64,000 nucleotides of DNA from Cristatella mucedo. Its lineage: Eukaryota > Bryozoa > Phylactolaemata > Cristatellidae. Where the stretch lies: the NCBI GenBank assembly GCA_009760855.2, contig WPIO01000078.1, positions 1,089,001 to 1,153,000 of the forward strand, in the 5' to 3' direction. Made by a program: the position numbers and the translations under genes. Under the pieces are notes generated by a model. That model saw only the letters and a program-made list of their open reading frames with translations, was not told where the DNA came from and made no database searches. Of the stretch, positions 58,355-64,000 are shown one piece after another (position 1 is the stretch's first letter; the number at the start of each line of letters is the position of its first letter).

Positions 58355-58860
58355 GAGAGGTAAAAAAATTTGCATGTACATACATGCATGTTTACATGCG
58401 CACACAACAGAAAAAGACAGGCAGAAAGTGCTAGAATAAGTTGGCTTACTCGAAGAGAATCGTTCAAACACTGGTGCACCACTTACTGCTAGGCATTGTA
58501 CAGCCGTGCGCAACAATGTACAATCCGAGAGCAGCCGAGGGCAGGCGAAGGCGCACGGCTAGCACGGCTCGCTCAGCCAGCTCACGCACCTGGGCAGCGT
58601 CGGCAGCAGCGCTGCCTAGCAGCGATATGTTGGGCTTGATGTCATCTCCATGGTTTCGGATCTGCTGCTGCTGCGACTGAGAGGCCGCGGCTGCGGCGGA
58701 GATTGGCGGCGACTGCTGCTTGGCGTGCAGGTGCTGCATCATGGCGTGCATGCGCTCCTTCTCCTTCTGCAGGTTGAGCTCGAGCTGAGTGACAACCTGC
58801 ATCTGCACTCGCACCTGCGCCGCACTGCGCTCATCCAGCCGGTGATCCACGTCCAGATGC
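50509..58860 (-). CDS. FoxP: FoxP forkhead transcription factor gene, 3' part (six exons)
   Basis: Join, in minus-strand order: 58860-58590, 57295-57043, 55877-55801, 52477-52376, 52245-51839, 50719-50509. Each intron begins with GT and ends with AG, and all phases agree, giving 1,320 translated bases (439 residues and a stop) after one base completing an upstream codon. Visible order: residues 1-45 end of the zinc-finger/leucine-zipper block, 46-160 low-complexity linker, about 160-270 the RRRVSDK segment and forkhead domain, then a Ser/Ala/Gly-rich tail and an acidic end. FOXP proteins are nuclear, bind DNA through the forkhead helix and dimerise through the zipper. The family call rests on near-identity of the forkhead and zipper to animal FOXP as I know it. 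The 5' exons, including the C2H2 finger, are not visible and probably lie past the right edge. Introns hold LINE, SINE and microsatellite sequence. The family call is very sure; the last exon is less sure. Confidence 0.95.
50720..51838 (-). other. Proposed last FoxP intron carrying a LINE A copy
   Basis: The 1.1-kb span is bounded on the minus strand by GTAGGC and TTGCAG. More than half of it is a LINE A 3' fragment on the plus strand (50990-51695), as expected for an intron and not for coding sequence. Confidence 0.5.
50990..51695 (+). mobile_element. LINE A copy inside the last FoxP intron
   Basis: [60 protein letters not shown] then a frameshift, UTR and the tail AAACGTCAAGAAAGAGATTG AGTTCGCTGGGGGCGCC. 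Confidence 0.92.
51839..52245 (-). CDS. FoxP: FoxP exon: recognition helix, wing and C-terminal region
   Basis: The acceptor CTGTAG is at 52246-52251, after an intron of only 130 bp. The exon reads [20 protein letters not shown] then [18 protein letters not shown]. This is the DNA-recognition helix 3 ([10 protein letters not shown]) and the wing, with the Arg and His base-contacting positions kept. Met replaces the usual Val in CFVRVENV. After the forkhead comes a Ser/Ala/Gly-rich tail with [10 protein letters not shown] and [17 protein letters not shown], ending AALGLLMG. The frame meets TAG at 51835-51837, but that TAG overlaps a G|GTAGGC donor at 51839/51838. I prefer splicing because the phase (2) matches a good acceptor at 50720. 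Termination here is the alternative. Confidence 0.92.
52376..52477 (-). CDS. FoxP: FoxP exon: forkhead helix 2 and strand region
   Basis: The exon is exactly 102 bp (34 codons), flanked by acceptor TTTTGCAG at 52478-52485 and donor AAG|GTAGGG at 52376/52375. It reads [19 protein letters not shown], then [15 protein letters not shown]. The core [11 protein letters not shown] and FAYFR.N.ATWK are invariant FOXP positions. AINGSTH replaces the more variable AI(M/L)ES(S/P) segment, and [11 protein letters not shown] differs from the usual TR(T/M)FAYFRRNA at several positions. To my knowledge the vertebrate exon has the same length and the same two phase-0 boundaries. Confidence 0.97.
52575..52840. 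mobile_element. LINE A/SINE A tail pieces in a FoxP intron
   Basis: GAGATTTAGTTTTCTCTCAA GGCACTACGCA (plus tail, 52578-52610), then minus-orientation LINE A 3' UTR traces (AAGCACACAGGGAAAATG, GGACGAATCAAAGC, TTAGCTTCTGTTTAAATTTG GTCC). Diverged. Confidence 0.6.
52841..53300 (+). mobile_element. LINE A RT thumb remnant in a FoxP intron
   Basis: [19 protein letters not shown] (family: FLKLNDDKTNLLVMGEPSV), then [28 protein letters not shown] (family: LDDHISSTVKSAYFQLHNIAKIRACL). Broken and without a tail. Opposite in orientation to FoxP. Confidence 0.8.
53425..53490. repeat. (GT)n microsatellite
   Basis: GTGCGTGTGTGTGTGCGTGC followed by about 18 pure GT units. Confidence 0.97.
54217..54360. 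repeat. CT-rich tract
   Basis: (CT)n twice, each followed by CCTCACGCC, then a degenerate pyrimidine stretch. Confidence 0.92.
55801..55877 (-). CDS. FoxP: FoxP exon: N-terminal part of the forkhead domain
   Basis: The acceptor TTGTAG is at 55878-55883 and the donor ACAG|GTCTGT at 55801/55800. After the junction Glu the exon reads [20 protein letters not shown] then [17 protein letters not shown] is the diagnostic start of the FOXP winged-helix domain, helix 1. The exon ends in phase 0 after RQ, where vertebrate FOXP genes are also interrupted. The 77-bp exon is short but its reading frame and both neighbours agree. The following intron (52478-55800) is 3.3 kb and is rich in repeats. Confidence 0.96.
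56094..56171. repeat. (CT)n microsatellite
   Basis: About 39 pure CT units within a FoxP intron. Confidence 0.98.
56530..56692 (+). mobile_element. SINE B copy in a FoxP intron
   Basis: GGCAAAGGTGCTCGCACTTA head, CGTGGATTTGATTCCTGC (B box), then ACAAGGCTCTCCTGCCGGCT ATATAAATAAGGCAGCTGTC GAATCAGCC. Confidence 0.8.
57043..57295 (-). CDS. FoxP: FoxP exon: linker and RRRVSDK segment before the forkhead
   Basis: The acceptor TTGCAG is at 57296-57301 and the donor TCAG|GTATGT at 57043/57042. The exon starts in phase 0 with [13 protein letters not shown], matching the family segment around SKSASEASP. A Gly/Ser/Pro-rich linker ([20 protein letters not shown] and so on) follows. It ends with [17 protein letters not shown], the conserved RRR(V/Y)SDK...P(M/I)SS block that precedes the forkhead in FOXP proteins. 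The final base G pairs with AA of the next exon to make Glu. The linker is the least conserved part of the family, so its exact reading depends on the two splice sites, both of which match consensus well. Confidence 0.92.
57296..58589 (-). other. FoxP intron between zipper exon and linker exon
   Basis: The 1.3-kb intron is bounded by GTGCGT and TTGCAG. It carries a long (GA)n tract on the plus strand (about 58283-58352) and a purine-rich stretch from 58157. No coding segment or mobile element was recognised in the remainder. Confidence 0.85.
58283..58352. repeat. (GA)n microsatellite
   Basis: About 32 GA units. The purine-rich region begins near 58157. Confidence 0.97.
58590..58860 (-). CDS. 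FoxP: FoxP exon: leucine zipper and Gln/Ala-rich linker
   Basis: The acceptor is a pyrimidine-rich tract ending TCTAG at 58861-58862, and the donor is CAG|GTGCGT at 58590/58589. The first base finishes an upstream codon (a Lys would fit the family KHL), then the exon reads [15 protein letters not shown]. Residues 16-45 ([20 protein letters not shown] and on to MQHLH) are the FOXP leucine zipper with hydrophobic residues at heptad spacing. In the family this segment mediates homo- and heterodimers. It follows directly on the C2H2 finger, whose exon I did not find downstream to 64,000. The rest is low complexity ([13 protein letters not shown]) ending GSAAADAAQ, with no polyglutamine as long as that of mammalian FOXP2. 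Translation past the donor runs to a stop without family resemblance, which supports the splice. Confidence 0.93.
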
Positions 58861-60120
58861 CTAGACCAACGAACGCCAGAGGCAAGAGTGCCGACGTGGA
58901 GAGCACAGGGAGGAACACGGTGGGGCGATTTGCGCGCTGGGGCGCGTGTCTCGCGGAGGGGTGGGAATGGCAGAGGCTACAGGGAGCATGCGGGAACAGG
59001 AGCAAGCTTGCAGTTGCCTGCCTGCTACCGCACGTAGTTGCAGAGCTCTAGCCTGCATAGGCTGCCACGATTCAGTTACTAACGACCCTTTGTGTTCAGA
59101 TCCAAAGTTGTTAACTTTTGCACCCAGGTTTAAAAGTGAGTATCCTTACGTCACCAAAAGCGGCGCAAATCAGTGCTGCCCCGAGGGCGTCAGCGGACCG
59201 AGCAGTCGTCTGCCACGGCTAGTCAAGGCCATGTACCGCCCGCTGGTTGCCGAAGGCTCAGCCATTGACCGGGTTCTCTTTAATCCAGGTAGTGTACACG
59301 GCTAAGTGGTGCGGCCACGTTGAGATTGGACCGAGGTGATCATTTGTTGCCGAAACTAGCAAGAGAATCCGACTACGGTCGTAGCACCTGTCACGCTGCC
59401 GCTAATGAGCTCAGCAAGAATGCATCTTCTGTCATCCTCCGGAGCCAATCTGAATGCCTCGACAGGGGACGATTCTGGTTTCTTATTTTTTCAGATCAGC
59501 CATGGACAATAGAGAAGCGGCTCAGCGATTTTCAATTTTTTATTTTAACTCAAATTTATTTATTTTTTATTTTAACTCGAATCCATCCACAGCAAGCTAT
59601 CAGCAACTCCTGAGTGAGAGCATGTCCTCCAGGATGCAACGAATGCTCAAAAGGCCTTTCGGTCATTAACGAGGTGAGTGCATTAAATAAGTGCGTGCAA
59701 GTATGCAGGAGGTGGCAAAAGCATGCTGAAAGCAGTGCGCCGTGTGCATATGTGAGCAAATAACCAAGTAATCCACAGTCATGAGAGGAAGCACGGGCGA
59801 AAGGCCCAACCACGTGCCCCCTCGAAAATACAGACACGAGGAACAGCCTTGATGCAGCAAGCCTAACACTAGATCTGCGCTCGTGACCGGGTGAGGCGCT
59901 CTGCCATATTTTGCTCAACAGAGGCCAACTTGAACTGCCCAATCCTTATTTGTGGTGCGTAATGGCAGCCGGTTAGGTTGGCTGCAAGCAGGTTGGCTGC
60001 ACGTGGTGCAGAGTGAAAAGTCGTTTGATGCACGTACACCTACCAGACTAGGCTGACCCTAAGCCCTCATGAGCCGGTCCTTGGCAAACATAAATGATGC
60101 GCAACAATCAAACTGATTCC
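58861..60120. other. Presumed FoxP upstream intron, no feature
   Basis: No C2H2 zinc-finger exon was seen on the minus strand. A TTTATTTTAACTC word is repeated at 59545-59583. The plus-strand frame 58946-59305 lacks resemblance. Confidence 0.45.
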
Positions 60121-60159
60121 CGTGGACAACAATACGCCCTGCAGGGGCATCTTAGCACC

Positions 60160-60214
60160 AGAGAGAAAGAGAGAGACAGAGACAGACAGACAGGCAGACA
60201 GACAGACAGACGGA

Positions 60215-60260
<46 letters not shown>

Positions 60261-60302
60261 GAGAGAGAGAGAAAGGGAGAGAGAGGGAAGGAGAGAGAGG
60301 GG
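60160..60302. repeat. (GA)n/(GACA)n purine-rich repeat
   Basis: AGAGAGACAGAGACAGACAG, GGCAGACAGACAGACAGACG, then GAGA runs with GGG interruptions. Confidence 0.96.
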
Positions 60303-60711
60303 GCGTTGTGTCATCTTTGCATGCTGAATCCACATACGATCTCTGACACCTGCGACTATAATTAATCTTAGCCTGCTGTCTTGAGTAGCTGGGCTTTTTA
60401 TGGAAAGAGTATTAGTAGTGACTTGCAATTCAATGACCCGCTTTCCATAGGGCTTCAGCATACGGTTACAACTGGCTGAGTTGCAACAATATTGCAGTTT
60501 AACAAGACAGTGCCATGAGCAAAGGCCATTGTCACTGCACCCCCGACCCCTGCCAGTCGACCATTAAGATGGACAAGGCAATAATAAATTAGGGGCTGCC
60601 CCTGCCCGCATCTGCCGACAGGTTCTGGCACTAAAGCCATAATATTAGCCACTTGGCCAGCCATCTTGGAACTTAACTTTAACCTGGCATTGCTGCCATC
60701 GACCAACCTAA

Positions 60712-61300
60712 TAAGAATAATAATAGATTTGCAGTGTAGCCTCAGAGAACTTAATCTCTTTCTAGGCACTTTACAATTGCTGCAGAGGAAGAATGATCGA
60801 ATAGTTAGTGGTAGTACGCTCAATGACAACAAGCATAAATAACATGGTTAGAGGTGACATGCACAGGGTTAGCCTGCAAATATGGTTAGTAACAGCATGC
60901 AAAGTGTCAGCACCCATAAGCACACAAAGGACGAATTACATAGACCCAGTAAATTCTGTAATAAATAGATGTGTTTTAGTTTCTTTTTAAATGGCGTCAA
61001 GTCACAGGATGTCGTGATGCCAGTCGGAAGTGAGTTCCAGGCGTGGAAGCATAAGAACTAAAGGCAGGGTCTCCAAAGGATTTGAGGAACATAGGAGGTG
61101 TAGGTACACGATTCGATTCAGAAAAGCGGGCGGCATGATACTTACCCTGGTGGGAGGGAATAGATCTGATAGGTAGGCTGGAGCTGAAGAATGAAGGGAC
61201 CTAAATGTGAGTGACATAACCTTGAATAACCACGACACGCTGCTTGACTGGGAGCCAGTGCAGGTCGGCAAGAAGTGGTGTGCTGTGGCAAACCTACCAA
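60712..61300 (-). mobile_element. LINE A copy
   Basis: (TAA)n-like start, CCTCAGAGAACTTAATCTCT TTCTAGGCACTTTACA, UTR, then antisense of LELTSDWHHDIL and, in another frame, FKVMSLTFRSLHSSAPAYLS DLF. 5'-truncated around 61300 at the LHW-like segment. Confidence 0.9.
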
Positions 61301-62020
61301 GCTGGAATCCAAGCCACGATTCTCAGCCGTGCTCAGCCGGTCAGCAAGCCAGCCTACTGTCTGAGATTATCGGTGGCTCATCAAATTCGCATAACTCGGC
61401 TCAAACGACACCAGCTTCAGACACCTCTCCACCCAGCCGAGCCCAGCTGGGAGGCCGACAGACGGCAAGGTCTTAATCAACAGCCTACGTCATAGACACG
61501 TAAATTTCGGCCGGGCACGAAAAGCCCTCTGTCATAGGAACCGGCAAATTAAAAAAACTCCTGTGGTAGCTAAGATCTAGGCAGCTTCAGGAACAGCTGG
61601 CCACGCGGCAAGTGTTGAACCCTAAGCCACTCTCTCACCAGTTAGGGAGAGGCCGAAGCACTGCGCACCACCTCAGCTAGATCAGCGGATTTGAGAATAT
61701 TGCCACTGGGTGCAGCACTCATATGTCACACGTCTAGTCTAGAACAAGGTCACGGCCGTGAAGGTCAGCGATGGACCGTGCAAACAATGCTAGCTGGACT
61801 GTCATTCCATAACGAACCTAGTTGGAGGCATTGTGCAAATGTAGCGAAACAGTTTAGCAGCACTAGCCAGAAACTGTCACCGCTATTCTTTAGCTGCCGA
61901 CAGGACTCAACTCTGCTGCTGATGCAACTGAACGCCATTCACCTGACAAAGTACCAGGCTCCATGCACCGATATCTTCTCACCCCATGCCGACTAACGGC
62001 CAATCCTCTCCAGCTGTCCC
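61301..62020. other. Unassigned stretch
   Basis: No gene or known repeat recognised. Confidence 0.4.
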
Positions 62021-62024
62021 ATGC

Positions 62025-62165
62025 AGCTACTTCAATGCTACTCACTACCTCGACTACACTCCGGACTCAGCTATGCTTCCCACTTTCTCTTTGTAGAGTC
62101 TGACGAAGTCTGTTGGCTACCATAGGCTTTGTGGAGTTACAGACGGAGATACATTACATTACATA
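62025..62165 (+). mobile_element. LINE B 3' end with internal deletion
   Basis: TACTTCAATGCTACTCACTA CCTCGACTAC, TATGCTTCCCACTTTCTCTT TG, then directly GGCTTTGTGGAGTTACAGAC GGAGATACATTACATTACAT. Confidence 0.85.
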
Positions 62166-62275
62166 GGCACATAGAAAGCCGCTTCAAGGGCTCGAGCGAT
62201 TTGCAGTAAAACTCTCGAAAGAAACACCGCTTAGTCTACGTGGCTTTGCAGAGTTATAGACAGAGGAGCATCTAC
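62166..62275 (+). mobile_element. Second LINE B 3' end in tandem, diverged
   Basis: AAGCCGCTTCAAGGGCTCGA GCGATTTGCAGTAAAACTCT C, GGCTTTGCAGAGTTATAGAC AGAGGAGCAT. Confidence 0.65.
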
Positions 62276-62279
62276 ACCA

Positions 62280-63535
62280 CAGATCAGGACGGTCACTCTA
62301 GCAGTCCCTGTCGTCACCACCTGCCCCCTCTTCCTTCTCCATCCCCCCTGGCTACTTGTCGCCGTAGGCTTTGCTGGGAATTTACACGGCCTCGCACATC
62401 GAGAAATACAGCCATGCATTTGAGAAATGCAGAAATGCATTTGAGGGCACTCACCCAATGCAATCTGCTCATAACGCCGAGCATTTCGAAAGAGCAGGAA
62501 GGCAGGAAGCAGGACTGGCTCACGACCAGGCAAAGCAGTGCACCACACGACATGTCAGCAAAGCAGTGCACCACAGGTCGGACCTTTTGCCTCCTGATAA
62601 CATCGTAACTAGCGATTACTGGTGCTACTCAGGTGCTGCCGCTGGGGAGTACCGAGAGCTAACAGCATCATCGCATTTGCTTGTGGCAGAGCGTTTGTCA
62701 ATGGCTCGTAATAGCACTTCTGCATGCTCCCGAATAACTCGATTAAACGTGCGTTGTCATTGACAAGAGACCTGCTGCATCACTGCATCAGAGACCCTCG
62801 GCGGCAGTCGATCGCAGTCAAGGGACATGGCGGCCTAAATGCACTTCAGGTGGGTTGGCCTAGTGTAATATGAAATGAAACAAGACGGCCAGGTCGGTGC
62901 CCCATAGGATTCAATTGGATATGAAGCTGAAAGGCACGTGAGCGAGGAACAAGCCATAGCCTGGAACCGCATGCAGGATAAGACCTGGATCACGGCGAAA
63001 CAACCTATCTGCTGCTCGCGCTCCTCACTCAAGGTCGGCTGTCAGTTGCTAACTATTTATTGCACACCAGAATCACTCCCTGACGGCTACCGCTTGCATC
63101 GGCAGGGAACTGTTGGCGCCACGAGATAGTAGCGGCTGGAAGCACAAGCAACAACTGCAAAGGGTTGGCGAAGTGGCATTGTTGCAATGCAATGCCCAGA
63201 CCCATACAGAGCACCCATTCGGATAGATCAAATTCAAGAGCCTCACTCTGGTCAGCAGGCTGCTTCATTGGCTCGCTCCGGACAACTCATCGGACAAAAA
63301 CGGCTCTAAAGATTAGGGTCTCTCGGGGTGCTTGACAAACGACTTATTTTTTATCATTATTACCATTATTATTTTTTGCATTGATTGGACGGTGACTGTG
63401 TGCCTGTTTGCACAAAGGAGACTCGCCGGATTACAAGCCACGGCAGCTCTAACGATTATGACCAACGATGAAAAAATGCACACGAAATCCAACTGATTCG
63501 CATGCAATATCAATGCACAGTATCGATGCCATCTG
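62280..63535. other. Unassigned stretch
   Basis: A short duplicated word TTTGAGAAATGCAGAAATGC lies at 62420-62445, and CAAAGCAGTGCACCACA occurs twice (62530, 62558). No gene recognised. Confidence 0.4.
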
Positions 63536-63540
63536 CTGTC

Positions 63541-63594
63541 TACCTGGACGAGAGTTGGGTCGGCCAGTGGCCTGACCCAACTCTCGTCCAGGTA
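63541..63594. repeat. Perfect 21-bp inverted repeat (hairpin)
   Basis: Arm 63541-63561 starts TACCTGGACGAGAG. Arm 63574-63594 is its exact reverse complement. The 12-base spacer has GGCC-AGT-GGCC, which can extend the stem with one bulge. Confidence 0.95.
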
Positions 63595-63599
63595 TTCGT

Positions 63600-63875
63600 T
63601 TTTCGTCTGGTTCTTCTCTTCTTCAAATGCGTCAGTAGAGCGGAGGACCTGCAGAGTACCACGTGACCAGCCGATCCAGCGACCAGTGGGTCGCTTTCGG
63701 CGGCGTGGATCATTCGTTGCCTATTCAGTGTGCTTAATGCTGACTGAGAGCCTGGGCGATCGGAGACGTCTGAGTAAGTCGAGCGCTGCCTACGTGGTGG
63801 TTTGCGACCTGGCTGAGACTGTGCGCATCAACGAGAGCTCACGGACTTTCACGAGCACATTTTTCCAGCTGCCTG
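63600..63875. other. Unassigned stretch
   Basis: Nothing recognised apart from the following tail. Confidence 0.4.
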
Positions 63876-63879
63876 ATTG

Positions 63880-63935
63880 CACCTAGAAAGAGATTGAGTT
63901 CTCTGAGGGTGCTATACAAATGCACTAATTAGTAT
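63880..63935 (+). mobile_element. SINE A/LINE A tail
   Basis: TGCACCTAGAAAGAGATTGA GTTCTCTGAGGGTGCTATAC AAATGCACTAATTAG. The C and A changes keep GCACC paired with GGGTGC. Confidence 0.82.
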
Positions 63936-64000
63936 CCTCATTTCAGATGTACTCTAGGCCGGTCACTGCAGACTCGGACCCAGTACTTTGGCGAGCCATT

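Noticed and set aside
58106-58516. Ser/Leu-rich minus-strand ORF
   Set aside because: Translation of the (GA)n/(CT)n tract in a FoxP intron.
61560-61620. Possible FoxP zinc-finger end (TTCCTGAAG on the minus strand)
   Set aside because: Upstream translation lacks the Cys and His spacing, and there is no donor at the expected phase.

Overview
The window is animal nuclear DNA, almost certainly from an invertebrate. The evidence is a spliced FoxP transcription factor gene with GT-AG introns, tRNA-derived SINEs, L2/CR1-type LINE fragments, hAT-type DNA transposon remnants, many (CT)n/(GA)n microsatellites and CpG-rich patches. Nothing looks bacterial: there are no operons and no long conserved ORFs apart from repeat-derived ones. 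I cannot name the species. A flatworm or another spiralian is only a guess.

The one gene I can support is the 3' part of FoxP on the minus strand (about 50.5 to 58.9 kb). Six exons join in frame to give 439 residues: the end of the zinc-finger/leucine-zipper block, a low-complexity linker, a complete forkhead domain and a probable acidic C-terminus. The exon junctions within the forkhead (RQ|AI and WK|NAV) are where vertebrate FOXP genes have them, as far as I remember. The 5' part, including the C2H2 finger, is not visible and probably lies beyond the right edge.

The rest is mostly layered mobile elements. LINE family A (ORF end like GDRAFSSYAPKAWNSLP, 3' end an AGCGCC...GGCGCT hairpin followed by (TTA)n) has about 28 pieces. 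The best copy, at 37.1-38.8 kb, keeps the reverse transcriptase motifs DLSAAFD, GLPQGSGLGPVLF and YADD. LINE family B (ORF end like GDRSFSSAGPRLWNSLP, 3' end TTGTGGAGTTACAGACGGAG plus ACATT-type repeats) has about 12 pieces. SINE family A is a tRNA-like head joined to the same hairpin tail as LINE A, which suggests it is mobilised by LINE A. SINE family B has another tRNA-like head and an unrelated tail. There is also a short hAT-like element nested in a LINE B, and a decayed hAT transposase end near 16.3-17.3 kb.

Region by region: 0-1.5 kb LINE B/hAT/LINE A debris; 1.6-3.1 kb a strong CpG-rich island with no recognisable protein; 3.2-9.6 kb LINE A/B copies, some nested, and a CT minisatellite; 9.6-27 kb scattered SINEs and LINE tails separated by unrecognised DNA; 27.5-29.6 kb a 2.07-kb satellite of about 86 24-bp units that lies inside a LINE A ORF; 30-49 kb dense SINE/LINE copies; 49.6-58.9 kb FoxP and its GC-rich 3' flank; 59-64 kb presumed FoxP intron or 5' flank with a GA microsatellite, LINE tails and a perfect 21-bp inverted repeat.

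The most interesting observations are the satellite that appears to have arisen from a LINE reading frame, a second LINE A copy with a different tandem array at the equivalent place, the SINE-LINE shared hairpin tail, and several nested insertions that give a relative history of element activity.
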